From the NCBI GenBank assembly GCA_012934845.2, contig WNNJ02000772.1, positions 79,111 through 143,110 of the forward strand: a stretch of DNA of 64,000 bases, written 5' to 3'. Both the position numbers and the translations under genes were made by a program. Each line of letters opens with the position of its first letter. Position 1 is the stretch's first letter. The DNA comes from Pomphorhynchus laevis (lineage: Eukaryota; Acanthocephala; Palaeacanthocephala; Echinorhynchida; Pomphorhynchidae). This document shows positions 28,501 through 35,922 of the stretch, piece by piece. The notes beneath the pieces are model-generated. The model made no database searches. It saw nothing but the letters and a program-made list of their open reading frames with translations, and was not told the DNA's origin.

Positions 28501-31500
28501 CAGAGTAACCTGCTTCAGGCAGCTATCCAACTCTTCCCAAAAGTAGGAAATGCGAGTCTTACCCTATTCAATTCTTACCAGTAATCGCAAGCTACCGCGA
28601 TCCTTTCGAGTACCTAAAAATGGTCGCTTAAACAATCTCACAAAAACAAAACTAGAGGTCCTAGCAACAATTCTACATATTCTCAATATATCTGTTTCCG
28701 TCAGATATACCCTTTCAAATGAATACTCAAAGCTCTAGATATCGATTCCAGCAGAGTAGAGATATGGAGAACATCACTCGCCTTATCCCTTCTCACTCTT
28801 CCTTTTGGAAGACATTCAAGAAAACGTTTGTTGCTGGAAGGAGAGGGCTTTAAATTGGATCGGTAGTATAGGGGTTGGATCGGTAGTATATAGCCCTGAC
28901 AGATTTTTGGAGGAGATCCCAACATAATTATGGAGCCACTGAATCTTCCCAACCAAGCCCGCCTTGGGGTGACTTCATTAGCAGGGATCTAAGTGTTCCA
29001 TATATCCTGAACTCCTGGGAGCTAATTCCGGGAATCTTAAGATCTCACGCGGCACTCTCTACTCGGGTCTGTCAGCTTTAAACAGGCAGTCAGAGAAAAG
29101 AGGTCGCCATGCTATCAACACCGTTCGATGTTGCTAGCATCAACATTAGCCGACGTATATTTTTATCAAAAAAGAGATTGATAACATTCTCTAAAGATAT
29201 GTGGCCCATTTCGATTCAAAACTTACGTAATCAGAATGTTCGAAAGAATGCAAACAAGATTGCTTAGAAAAACAAATATAAGACGAATATATAGACAATA
29301 TTAGCTTCATCAGTCAAGTTAATCACCTACGATATTTCAAATGCAAAAGATAATTTCCATAATTTCAAATTTTCCATATTGTTTTAAATATTTGCAAATT
29401 CCAAGAGAAATTTTTCTAAAACTTATATCTGTCTTAGCTGAATGCAATGTTTAGTCGATCACCTTTAGTCAAACTCCTTTATTCTCAATAATTAGGAAAC
29501 TAACAATTATGTTTTTTTAAAGTTTATTTCTTGAATTTAAAAAATATATTGCGCCATCGATATTTATTTGGCATCAATACGTTAAAATATTAAAATATTT
29601 GAATTTTTTAATTAAAAATCGTATTTATACTGAGATATGGAGGAGTCATATCGTTTAAATGCTTTTAAACTGATTTTATATTTGATAAAATTAATAGTTA
29701 GATAAACTTAGAAAATACTTACAATTCTTGAAGACTTAATGCTATCACAAATAGTGGGTCAACACATTCAATCAAATTGTAATCTAATTGTCTTAAGAGC
29801 AAAAACCCAAAAAATAAAAATGCAGTTTATAAAATTTCATACAGTTTTTGTACACCGACCAACACGTGAGAAAAGTCATGCAATTGATGAAGATAGTTGT
29901 TATTCAAGTTCCTGATAACACAAGAAACTTTAATATAAAAAATGAACTATTATTAAAATATTATATAAAAAAATGCCAAAAATATAAATATTCTTTTTAA
30001 ATAGTTTATCCATTATTGATATATAATTATTGGAGCTGGATCAAAGGAAAGAAGAAAATATTTTTGATATTTCGCCAACTACTTTTAGCATCTTTAAAAA
30101 ATTACAAAGTTACATCTTCAGAAAATGCAATTTTCTGAAGATGCTAATAGAAGTTAGCGAAATATCAAAAATAATTTCTTCTTTCCTTTGATCCAGCTAC
30201 AATAATTATTTATAAATATTTTTCATTATCTAATTATTTTTAATAAATAGAAAGCATTTAAAATTGCAATTAGCATTCATAGAAAATCATACAAATAGGT
30301 AAAATAATTAAAAACATATTTTACTGTCAATGAGAAGATTAATTAGATAAATATAAATATTAAACGAAACATAATCCTGCTTTAATAATAACGTATATAT
30401 TAGTGTATTTTAAAAGAAATAAACAAATGCTATACTTTGTCAAGAAAATCAAATTAAAATTAGAGAAAAACAAATATTTAAATATTTATTTAGTGATTTA
30501 TAGATAAAATAACATGCAGTTTTAAAATACTAAGTGGCATCAGAAATATCATCCTTATTAGCAATATATTATCCTTAAATGAATTATATCTATAATATAA
30601 TTTGATTATTAATAGTAATTCTCCATTCTAACACAGATTTTGAATTTACCATTAATCCATATAAAAATATCTGTTTTGAGCATAAAGTTAATATGTTTCT
30701 GATTTTAATATTTTGCTTATTCTAGGTTATTACAATACGTTTGTTCTACTGGGTTAGAGTCAACTGTCTGGCGTTTGTTATATCAAATGTTGATATAACA
30801 ACATTTGATACAATTAAAAATAAACAATTTAGTATATTTAAGTTTAATAAAATAATGTTTTATTATTAATATTCAAGTTAATAAAATTATATTTAAGTTC
30901 ATTTAATTTTTCGCAAGGGCTAATATTTTATGTGTATTTTAGATATTTGAAAAATACCTGTTTGGAGCATAAAGTTAAATACCTTATTTTAATATTATGA
31001 CAATATAAGACAATTACAATACGGTATTCGTTCTACGGGATCCGAGTCAACTGTTTGCACTCAATCTAAATGCATGTATGTAGTGTTAGCCGTTTTAGAT
31101 TACCGATGGTGCTGTCCTAAACGTGTATCAAATTACTCGTCGATTTAACTATCTATTGTTGATGACAAGTATATTATATCCACTGCGGAGGTTGTAATAC
31201 GAAATATATAGGTCAAACAGGCGGGCAACTTAATACAAGTTTTGGAATGCACAGTCGTTATATTAATATGGCTAACACTCGTCAGCAGTCTATAATCATA
31301 GGCAGCCGCTGACCATTTAATTTATTTTGATGGACTCGATGTATTGTGTCGGGAACGATAATCTTACATTTAAAAAATATACAGTGTATATTCTCTTTTG
31401 TATATTGCATACACAATCAATAATGTCGTAACGATGTTGATACATGTATTTCAACAAACACATTTAAATCAAAATAAAATAACTAAATAATACTTACACC

Positions 31501-31742
31501 TCGTCGCATTGCCAAGAGCAGTTATTTTGTATGCAATAAGCGATTATGGGAATGCGTTGTAAATATTCGAGACTGTGAATTTGATGGTTGCCCGGTGTAT
31601 TTACAAAGGAAGTAGAATGTTTCACAATATCACTAATCTCCATGAAACCTCTATTACTCAGATCACATGATGTATGAACATCAGTGACAGCTCGCACAAC
31701 AAAGCATGCGATAATCCAAAAACATAAGTATACTGTAAGCAT
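1492..31742 (-). CDS. Multi-exon leucine-rich-repeat protein gene (copy A, 3' end outside window)
   Basis: Nineteen exons are visible, read right to left. Exon 1 (31498-31742) carries a signal peptide; exons 2-19 are 54-78 nt each and mostly encode one LRR (pattern LxLxxNxI...L..L). All splice sites are AG|...|GT, mostly GTAAGT or GTGAGT donors. Every intron is phase 2. Each join restores one codon, and nearly all restored codons are Leu, Ile, Val or Met at the conserved LRR position (the exceptions are Thr at exon 6/7 and Asp at exon 18/19). This regularity across 18 joins is strong evidence that the gene is real and intact. Such one-repeat-per-exon, phase-2 ectodomains are known from LRR-containing hormone receptors of the LGR type. 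No seven-helix or other membrane exon is seen here, so secreted protein and membrane receptor both remain possible. Introns range from 51 nt to about 3 kb and carry many transposon fragments. The gene continues beyond position 1. Confidence 0.85.
1564..3744. other. LRR intron, AT-rich
   Basis: Apart from the RTE-like relic at 1780-2030 I see no gene or recognisable repeat. A short near-repeat (tttattcgatcattgtgaac / tttatttgatcattttggac) occurs at about 2218 and 2404. Confidence 0.6.
1780..2030 (+). pseudogene. RTE-like LINE relic (RT C-terminal part)
   Basis: An open stretch reads RQICSANAGMRYLYKCAM. This resembles the region after the YLG motif in the RTE-like copy at 16485-17300 (RICADSAAMRSLY). 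Only about 70 codons can be recognised. It lies in the intron after LRR exon 19. Confidence 0.5.
3745..3822 (-). CDS. LRR gene exon 18
   Basis: 78 nt, acceptor TTTTTTACAG, donor GTAAGT. It encodes NMIQNNNQTEGRFADYLEYS, then ILPIF(D). This is the longest repeat exon, and its join to exon 19 gives Asp rather than a hydrophobic residue. Confidence 0.75.
3823..6681. other. LRR introns flanking exon 17, nothing recognised
   Basis: AT-rich sequence on either side of exon 17 (5011-5082). Short open frames at 5427-5612 and 5911-6123 have no recognisable features and look fortuitous. Confidence 0.6.
5011..5082 (-). CDS. LRR gene exon 17
   Basis: 72 nt, acceptor GTAATTTTAG, donor GTAAGT. It encodes DLRGNRIQLISDFIYLFN, then KSTDY(L). 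Confidence 0.85.
6682..6753 (-). CDS. LRR gene exon 16
   Basis: 72 nt, acceptor TTTGTGCAG, donor GTAAGT. It encodes NLSFNRIVVIAKAQLPNT, then YNLKS(L). Confidence 0.85.
6893..7440 (+). pseudogene. Jockey/I-like LINE ORF1 (gag) fragment
   Basis: An open frame aligns by eye with ORF1 of the longer copy at 45740-49260: LVTLKVSNLPC here against LASIKVTNLPC there. It ends with zinc-knuckle motifs, CSRCHKWGHLASSFSEPSTC and CSNCGGG. LINE ORF1 proteins of this type bind nucleic acid. Most of the fragment (7044-7436) is uninterrupted, but no ORF2 follows, so it is a 5' fragment or relic. It sits in the intron between LRR exons 15 and 16, opposite to the gene. Confidence 0.75.
8383..8454 (-). CDS. LRR gene exon 15
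   Basis: 72 nt, acceptor AAATTGTAG, donor GTAAGT. It encodes SLSGNIIEELNFAIFKSI, then PNVQY(L). Confidence 0.85.
8455..9120. other. LRR intron segment, AT-rich
   Basis: No gene or known repeat recognised before the foldback element. Confidence 0.5.
9121..9727. mobile_element. Foldback (inverted-repeat) element of about 0.6 kb
   Basis: The left half (for example ggctgacgatcact, ttgctttattgaaa, aatttgaaaacctacc) reappears reverse-complemented in the right half, with the centre near 9425. The arms are roughly 280 nt with moderate divergence. Both outer ends carry the conserved hairpin sequence (tgatgaggtccacc type) also seen near 45330 and 55500-55690. It has no coding capacity, so it behaves like a non-autonomous foldback or MITE-like repeat; the mobilising family is unknown. 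It lies in the intron between LRR exons 14 and 15. Confidence 0.65.
9728..10370. other. LRR intron segment after the foldback element
   Basis: It starts with the downstream part of the hairpin-repeat family (to about 9790, ending in aggattaaagc, compare aggattgaagc near 55675). The rest is AT-rich with nothing recognised. Confidence 0.5.
10371..10436 (-). CDS. LRR gene exon 14
   Basis: 66 nt, acceptor TTATTATTAG, donor GTGAGA. It encodes ELESTVLTDFDLLYGTTGAS. LRR character is weak, but the splice sites and phase match the series. Confidence 0.68.
10818..10880 (-). CDS. LRR gene exon 13
   Basis: 63 nt, acceptor AAATTTTAG, donor GTAAGT. It encodes KFSGCQINMKDYFGLDNLTY(I), an irregular LRR. 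Confidence 0.77.
11455..12700. repeat. Diverged tandem duplication of about 0.6-0.67 kb
   Basis: 11455-11742 matches 12125-12413 closely, and 11955-12055 matches 12555-12655 in the same order. Two head-to-tail units therefore exist, with indel divergence. No coding content; it lies in the intron between LRR exons 12 and 13. Confidence 0.8.
13096..13161 (-). CDS. LRR gene exon 12
   Basis: 66 nt, acceptor TTATTTTAG, donor GTAAGT. It encodes AMTLKHRQCFNASRISSQIE and keeps phase 2. It is a weak match to the LRR consensus; only this frame is open. Confidence 0.7.
13162..14673. other. LRR intron, nothing recognised
   Basis: AT-rich sequence; no coding, RNA gene or transposon signature seen. Confidence 0.5.
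14674..14745 (-). CDS. LRR gene exon 11
   Basis: 72 nt, acceptor ATGTAACAG, donor GTGAGT. It encodes RLFGNPITDIPSDFLSLS, then STLKS(I). Composition is more GC-rich than the flanking intron. Confidence 0.85.
15213..15405 (-). pseudogene. RTE-like LINE 3'-end relic
   Basis: The reverse strand reads a stretch ending ...CAGTGGTGGACAAGAAA, followed by T-rich sequence. This matches the 3' end of the RTE-like copy near 17265-17330 (cagtggtagacaagaaa). It is a short 5'-truncated relic in the intron between LRR exons 10 and 11. Confidence 0.6.
16224..16295 (-). CDS. LRR gene exon 10
   Basis: 72 nt, acceptor CTAATTTAG, donor GTACGT. It encodes NLSFNLIAAVNTGDLYNM, then IGLQD(V). Confidence 0.83.
16485..17300 (+). 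pseudogene. RTE/BovB-like LINE relic (RT C-terminal half and tail)
   Basis: The RT active-site stretch LLFADDVVLVASCPENLQ occurs near 16510, followed by FKYLGVLF near 16710. A C-terminal open frame at 16871-17335 has ATEMKFFRCMVGLSLRDKI and LRLLGHVLKM, signatures of RTE-like ORF2 C-termini. The copy is 5' truncated and interrupted by stops at about 16592, 16655 and 16808. It lies opposite to the LRR gene in the intron between exons 9 and 10. Confidence 0.8.
17336..18433. other. LRR intron segment, nothing recognised
   Basis: AT-rich. A hydrophobic open frame at 17915-18109 is typical of random AT-rich DNA and is not called. Confidence 0.5.
18434..18505 (-). CDS. LRR gene exon 9
   Basis: 72 nt, acceptor CTTTATTTAG, donor GTAAGT. 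It encodes DLSYNYIKNIPNRFLHSK, a textbook LRR, then HAISY(L). Confidence 0.88.
18506..20399. other. LRR intron, mostly unrecognised
   Basis: A GC-richer patch at 20030-20170 contains ctctgcatccagcagt, which recurs at 22335-22355, suggesting a dispersed repeat. A sequence at about 19208 (tagtaattccttattctaac) recurs at about 30614. No gene is called. Confidence 0.45.
20400..20471 (-). CDS. LRR gene exon 8
   Basis: 72 nt, acceptor TGCTTTTAG, donor GTAAGT. It encodes SCSHNLIRTINEEFFESA, then INLER(L). Confidence 0.85.
20979..21050 (-). CDS. LRR gene exon 7
   Basis: About 72 nt, acceptor TACTTTAG, donor GTAAGT. It encodes LDYNLLVDLNFLSAKHYL, then RTLKY(L). The right boundary may be off by one base in my count; the LRR frame fits 72 nt. 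Confidence 0.8.
21185..21770. repeat. Direct repeats in LRR intron
   Basis: Three related stretches share taatctagaaaaatagagta / taatctagacaaatagaagt, ggaagtga and aattaaatatcataaat, at about 21235-21300, 21500-21570 and 21660-21760. They flank a (tatta)-rich patch near 21420-21480. They are non-coding and look like diverged tandem duplication. Confidence 0.6.
22002..22055 (-). CDS. LRR gene exon 6 (NP/Cys-type)
   Basis: 54 nt, acceptor TTTTATAG, donor GTAAGT. It encodes RLTHNPNDFELECNTQL. The HNP...C pattern recalls an LRR C-terminal cap, yet ordinary LRR exons follow. Phase is 2 as elsewhere; the join to exon 7 gives Thr. Confidence 0.72.
22978..23655 (+). CDS. Ser/Asn/Asp/His-rich protein, antisense within an LRR intron
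   Basis: A 225-codon open frame starts at tandem ATGs (22978), with a stop at 23653-23655 and poly(A) signals AATAAA at about 23753 and 23760. Composition is clearly more GC-rich and codon-like than its surroundings. The product is hydrophilic with no signal peptide or membrane segment. It has acidic and Ser-rich parts, a leucine-containing stretch (DHLNQIIHQLLNMCDDLILP, residues about 79-98) and a polar tail with Ser/Asp/His runs. I recognise no domain. It may be a single-exon gene or a last exon: an in-frame stop at 22942 lies upstream, with a possible acceptor (TTAACAG) ending at 22961. It lies wholly in the intron between LRR exons 5 and 6, on the opposite strand. Confidence 0.6.
   Translation: MMSFTSYDPKYGLDCNPSNEFAKFASGSINEPGADESAAPFFVSSSSNQEETMIDNGKTGISTMNCSQSSVADHTPDNCNDHLNQIIHQLLNMCDDLILPDNVVDVQGVEHDQHDDAPAAVQMIATTNTANHLITNKSSNIASILKSCSNMVRRNNEFITTATTAAANTSTESEDSGHSNAHGSHEHDSEEYQRSQRNNSKKYSNKPELTKSLPIGEDLEPDHSL
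23753..23765 (+). promoter_or_regulatory. Poly(A) signal pair for the 22978-23655 gene
   Basis: AATAAA occurs at 23753-23758 and again at 23760-23765, about 100 nt after the stop codon. AATAAA is frequent by chance in AT-rich DNA, so this is supportive only. Confidence 0.45.
24118..24177 (-). CDS. LRR gene exon 5
   Basis: 60 nt, acceptor CATTTTAG, donor GTAAGT. It encodes DLSNNILSLVHISKVINLE(L), a short but canonical LRR. Confidence 0.85.
25012..25069. repeat. Imperfect trinucleotide microsatellite
   Basis: A run of att/gtt/act/gat triplets (ttattattactattgttatt type), about 58 bp, in the intron between LRR exons 4 and 5. Confidence 0.8.
25085..25165 (+). mobile_element. Possible tRNA-derived SINE head
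   Basis: tagaatggttaacgc resembles a Pol III A box and gccgatcgcaatt, about 25 nt later, is a poor B box. GC content is raised compared with the surroundings. No target-site duplication was found; low confidence. Confidence 0.3.
25310..25650 (+). pseudogene. CR1-like LINE relic (post-RT region)
   Basis: The plus strand reads, with interruptions, RLFLLRRISSLEANPQQLET and VYIALIRSILIYDYPIVLQC. This matches the conserved thumb region after the RT active site in CR1/L2/Jockey-type LINEs (pattern LRR.........Y...IRS.L.Y..P). It is a different family from the 45740-49260 LINE. 5' and 3' truncated. Confidence 0.65.
25681..25879 (-). mobile_element. tRNA-derived SINE with 15-bp target-site duplications
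   Basis: A 169-bp body (25696-25864) is flanked by the direct repeat agcatatacaataat at 25681-25695 and 25865-25879. On the minus strand the head reads like a tRNA: A box TGGCCGAATGG (25846-25856) and B box GGTTCAAACC (25803-25812). A non-tRNA tail follows. The clean duplications show a retrotransposed insertion. It lies in the intron between LRR exons 4 and 5, in the gene's own orientation. Confidence 0.85.
26509..26542 (+). ncRNA. Hammerhead-like hairpin (Penelope-type)
   Basis: CTGAAGA, then a possible stem atagc/gctat, then GAAA: the order of a hammerhead core (CUGANGA, stem II, GAAA). The sequence around it resembles terminal repeats of Penelope-like elements. Degenerate; activity is doubtful. 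Confidence 0.45.
26925..26993 (-). CDS. LRR gene exon 4
   Basis: 69 nt, acceptor CATTTTAG, donor GTGAGT. It encodes SLKGNRIRHFDTNSNQLI, then HLTY(L). The preceding intron (26994-29722) contains a decayed LINE copy. Confidence 0.83.
27360..29260 (+). pseudogene. Decayed Jockey/I-like LINE copy (ORF1 end, endonuclease, start of RT)
   Basis: It aligns by eye in order with the copy at 45740-49260: the zinc-knuckle region near 27660-27760, then the endonuclease region (ggtaaacgcat, cacaagaaccgtgacctcct near 28140-28190, matching 47130-47200), then 28540-28820 matching 47535-47830. It fades after about 29215 (tggcccatttcgattc, compare 48205). Frames are broken many times, so it is old. It lies in the intron between LRR exons 3 and 4, opposite to the gene. 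Confidence 0.8.
29723..29791 (-). CDS. LRR gene exon 3
   Basis: 69 nt, acceptor CTCTTAAG, donor GTAAGT. It encodes QLDYNLIECVDPLFVIAL, then SLQE(L). Phase 2 at both ends. Confidence 0.82.
29843..29911 (-). CDS. LRR gene exon 2
   Basis: 69 nt, acceptor TTATCAG, donor GTATGA. It encodes NLNNNYLHQLHDFSHVL and ends in QKL with the next exon. The following intron is only 51 nt, far shorter than the others. Confidence 0.8.
30023..30209. repeat. Inverted repeat containing two facing hammerhead-like motifs
   Basis: Left arm (about 30023-30098: agctggatcaaaggaaagaa, then tatttttgatatttcgc) and right arm (about 30139-30209) are reverse complements with few mismatches. The right arm reads CTGAAGATGCTAA...TTAGCGAAATATC and the left arm holds its complement. 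A perfect inner palindrome (14-nt arms, catcttcagaaaat) lies at 30113-30143. It lies in the first LRR intron. Confidence 0.8.
31160..31335 (+). pseudogene. Penelope-like element relic: GIY-YIG endonuclease
   Basis: The frame reads CGGCNTKYIGQTGGQL, then NTSFGMHSRYI, the CxxC...YIGxT...L..R...H signature of the GIY-YIG endonuclease at the C-terminus of Penelope-like elements. Only this segment is recognisable. It lies in the first LRR intron, opposite to the gene. Confidence 0.75.
31498..31742 (-). CDS. LRR gene exon 1: signal peptide and N-terminal flank
   Basis: The ATG at 31740-31742 starts a hydrophobic leader, MLTVYLCFWIIACFVVRAV, typical of a secreted or type I membrane protein. A Cys-containing stretch ending CIQNNCSWQCDE follows and could be the LRR N-terminal cap. 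The exon has 81 codons plus GT and ends at a GTAAGT donor; GT plus the G of exon 2 makes Val. The reading frame would stop just past the donor, as expected for an exon edge. No clear TATA box was seen; the minisatellite starts about 180 bp upstream. Confidence 0.85.
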
Positions 31743-31918
31743 CTACAATTAATCTGTTTTAAAGTACGGTATTTATTCATATTACGTCTAACTTATAAAA
31801 AAGATCACAAATCAAATTTTAAAAAATTTATCATTAAAAAATTTATCATTACAATTTATTAACAATCAATAGACAATAAATTTAGAATTAAAATTGTGAT
31901 TTCAGTGGCTGCAAAAAA

Positions 31919-34070
31919 TTGATATGGCTGCTAATGATAATTGATATGGCTGCTAATTGTTGATACGGCTGCTAATTATTGATAAGGCTGCTAATTATAG
32001 CTACGGCTGCTAATTATTGATATCGATGTCATTGATATGTCATTGATAGCTAATCATTGATATGGATGCTCATGATTGATATTAATGCTCATAATTGATA
32101 TGGATACTGACAATTGATACGGATGCTGACAATTGATATGGATGCTGACAATTGACATGAATGCTTACAATTGATAAGACTTCTAATAATTGATATGGAT
32201 GCTCAGAGTTGATATAGATGCTTATAATTGATATTGATGCTCATAATTTATATGGATGCTCATATTTGATATTGATGCTCATAATTGAATAGGCTTCTAA
32301 TAATTGATATAGATTCTTATAATTGATATGGATGCTAATAATTGGTATGAATGCTCATAATTGATATGGATGCTCATAATTATTCAAGTTTCTAATAATT
32401 GATATGAATGCTAATAATTGGTATGAATGCTCATAATTGATATGGATGCTCATAATTATTCAAGTTTCTAATAATTGATATGGATGCTCATAATTGATAT
32501 GGATGCTCATAATTAATCAAGCTTCTAATAATTGATATGGATGCTCATAATTGATATGGATGCTCATAATTTATATGGATGCCTATAATTAATAAAGCTT
32601 CTAATAATTGATATGGATGCTCATAATTGATATGGATGCTCATGATTGATATGGATGCTCATAATTATTCAAGTTTCTAATAACTGATATGGATGCTCAT
32701 AATTGATATGGATGCTCATATTAAATATGGAAGCTCATAATTGATATGGATGCTCATAATTAATCAAGCTTCTAATAATTGATATGGATGCTAATAATTG
32801 ATATGGATGCTCATATAAAATATGGAATCTCATAATTGATATGGATGCTCATAATTAATCAAGCTTCTAATAATTGATATGGATGCTCATAATTGATATG
32901 GATGCTCATAATTGATATGGATGCTCATAATTATTCAAGCTTCTAATAATTGATATGGATGCTCATATTTGATATGGATGCTCATAATTAATAAAGCTTC
33001 TAATAATTGATATGGATGCTCATAATTGATATGGATGCTCATAATTGATATGGATGCTCATAATTGATATGGATGCTCATAATTGATATGGATGCTCATA
33101 ATTATTCAAGTTTCTAATAATTGATATGGATTATCATAATTGATATGGATGCTCATATTTAATATGGATGCTCCTAATTGATATGGATGCTCATAATTGA
33201 TATGGATGCTGCTCATAATTGATATGGATGCTCATAATTGATATGGATGCTCATAATTAATCAAGCTTCTAATAATTGATATGGATGCTCATAATTGATA
33301 TGGATGCTCATAATTATTCAAGCTTCTAATAATTGATATGGATGCTCATAATTGATATGGATGCTCATAATTATTCAAGCTTCTAATAATTGATATGGAT
33401 GCTCATAATTGATATGGATGCTCATAATTATTCAAGCTTCTAATAATTGATATGGATGCTCATAATTGATATGGATGCTCATAATTGATATGGATGCTCA
33501 TAATTGATATGGATGCTCATAATTGATATGGATGCTCATAATTAATAGATGCTCATAATTGATATGGATGCTCATAATTGATATGGATGCTCATAATTGA
33601 TATGGATGCTCATAATTAATAAAGCTTCTAATAATTGATATGGATGCTCATAATTGATATGGATGCTCATAATTGATATGGATGCTCATAATTGATATGG
33701 ATGCTCATAATTGATATGGATGCTCATAATTAATCAAGCTTCTAATAATTGATATGGATGCTCATAATTGATATGGATGCTCATAATTGATATGGATGCT
33801 CATAATTATTCAAGCTTCTAATAATTGATATGGATGCTCATAATTGATATGGATGCTCATAATTAATAAAGCTTCTAATAATTGATATGGATGCTCATAA
33901 TTGATATGGATGCTCATAATTGATATGGATGCTCATAATTATTCAAGCTTCTGATAATTGATATGGATGCTCATAATTGATATGGATGCTCTTAATGATA
34001 TAGATGCTCATAATTAATCAAGCTTCTGATAATTGATATGGATGCTTATAATTGATACGGCTGCTAATTA
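31919..34070. repeat. 19-bp minisatellite, about 2.15 kb
   Basis: The dominant unit is ttgatatggatgctcataa (19 bp), interspersed with a second 19-bp unit, ttattcaagcttctaataa, after every two to five copies, giving a higher-order pattern. About 110 units. The edges hold diverged units (ttgatacggctgctaatta type) and the centre is homogeneous; a stray unit lies at 34172-34200. The array begins about 180 bp upstream of the LRR gene start codon. Confidence 0.97.
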
Positions 34071-35379
34071 TTTTACTTCTAACTTAGAAAAACATCACAA
34101 ATCAAAATAAAAGAATTACAAATTAATGAATTGCTGATCAACTGATTAAATTTTATAAATTACATAAAAACGTGGTGTTAATAATTGATATGGCTGCTAA
34201 TATTATATAAATTAAAATAACTCTATTATTTACGTAGCTTTTGACAAATATTTAGATGGATATTATTAATTTATAATATGAAGAATATTCAGTTTAAATA
34301 AAAAGTATAGGATGAGGATAGTCTAAAAAGACTCCTTTTAACTCTTTGAACAATTATGGGTAAATTACTGGTAATTAAGTCAGGCCATGGTCATATAATT
34401 AGCAGCTGTAATTTCGTTAGTTGCCATTTATAAAGTTTTTAGTATTATGGAAAGTTACATAACAAGTAACTTTCCATATTACTTTATAACAGGTGACTTT
34501 CTTGTTATGCAGTATAGTGATTAATGTTGACATTTCAAGGCGGATTAATTGCGAAATTGATTTGGTTTGATCTACAGAATGTCTAAGTTCAAGACTTAAA
34601 TATGCTGTTTTGGTGCTCAGTACGAAACGAACAAATTATCTTAACGAATTAACTAAATTTAATTTACATAGTCATGAATGCTAATTACAAAAATTTGAAG
34701 TAGTGTTATATTTCATACGCATTTGATACTTATTTGCAATACTAACAATTTATTAAGTTATGGTATAACAACAAATTTTAATAATTCATTAATAATTTAA
34801 CATTTTTTAAATTAAATAGCTAGAAATTTATTTTTCAGATAAAGGTTTGATTATTCAAATATTAGCTTCAAAAATACAAATTTGAATATACTTTATATTA
34901 CTTATTCTATAAATTGTGTTAGTTAAGTTTAGGCTGTAACATATTTAAACATTTCAAATTATAAGCGCCTTGCTAGTTATCGCATTGAAATCGGGATTTA
35001 CAATAATTCATATAGCTACATTCAAATGATACAAATTTAATTTCACATATTTTATACTACTATAATATTATATTAGGAGTTGTGAATATAATATTATAAT
35101 AACAACTCTTTTAAACTCTATATACAATTATGGGTAAATTACTGGTTAATCATAAATGTAATTTAAATACCAATTAGCATGCGCTAGGTGTTTTTAATTT
35201 CATTATAATATTGGTTTTATAATGAAAATATTAGCGGTTAATGATAATTTTATCGTTTGATCATAATTTTTATTATTTTTTCATCTTTAAATTCGAGTTT
35301 CTACATTATGTGTTAACTAAAGTTATAATCGAGTATCACACAGGAAATCAAACACGAATAAGATTTTTTGATTATAAAT
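34071..35379. other. Intergenic AT-rich spacer
   Basis: A hairpin with a 12-nt stem (atggaaagttac) lies at 34448-34478. A repeated phrase, caattatgggtaaattactgg, occurs near 34350 and 35126. Nothing else recognised. Confidence 0.5.
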
Positions 35380-35668
35380 GTGTATAATAATGATTTTCTT
35401 AACAAAAATAATACATAGGTTAAATAGAATTAAAACAAATATAGAAAAAAGAAACGTCAGAAATCAGAAATCATCGTCTTTCGGAAAAACTTGTCTACTT
35501 CTTCCATCACCTTCATGGCCTCAGGTTCAGTGGGATCTGAGCCCAACAGCCAATCCAACACGCTGGCTTTCGTCTGAACCACCCGGGGTCTTTCACCCCT
35601 TGAAAAGTCCAATCGACGCGACTATGCTGGGTAATCGAGAGACGAAGAGCTTGAGAAACCTTAGCCTT
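35380..35668 (-). pseudogene. Jockey/I-like LINE 3'-end fragment
   Basis: The reverse complement matches 49095-49250 of the long copy: aaggctaaggtttct, ctcgtctctcg, gggtggttcag, ggctcagatccc. It is 5' truncated and diverged, ending about 60 bp before the LTR element. Confidence 0.75.
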
Positions 35669-35725
35669 TATAAATGTTTATCGAAGTGGGAATCAATGAA
35701 TTTCAGATGTAAAATAATAAATAAT

Positions 35726-35922
35726 TGTTACGTAGTGGCAGTGCATCTTATTCATACACTGTCGGTAAAACTCTATTGATTGTTAATTAACACTATGTTG
35801 CAGTAACGCTTTGATTTATTTGTATAAATGTTACACTCAGTTTGCATGTGGACAGTTTTTTTGTAGCGAACAACAATTAAAAACTTTAAATCTTTATTTG
35901 CATTGTGATGAACGTAAATGCA
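35726..35922 (+). repeat. 5' LTR of the Gypsy-type fossil
   Basis: About 197 bp, beginning TGTTACGTAG and ending GCA; near-identical to 40207-40404. A primer-binding-site-like stretch (tggcgacgagg) follows after a few bases. Confidence 0.88.
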
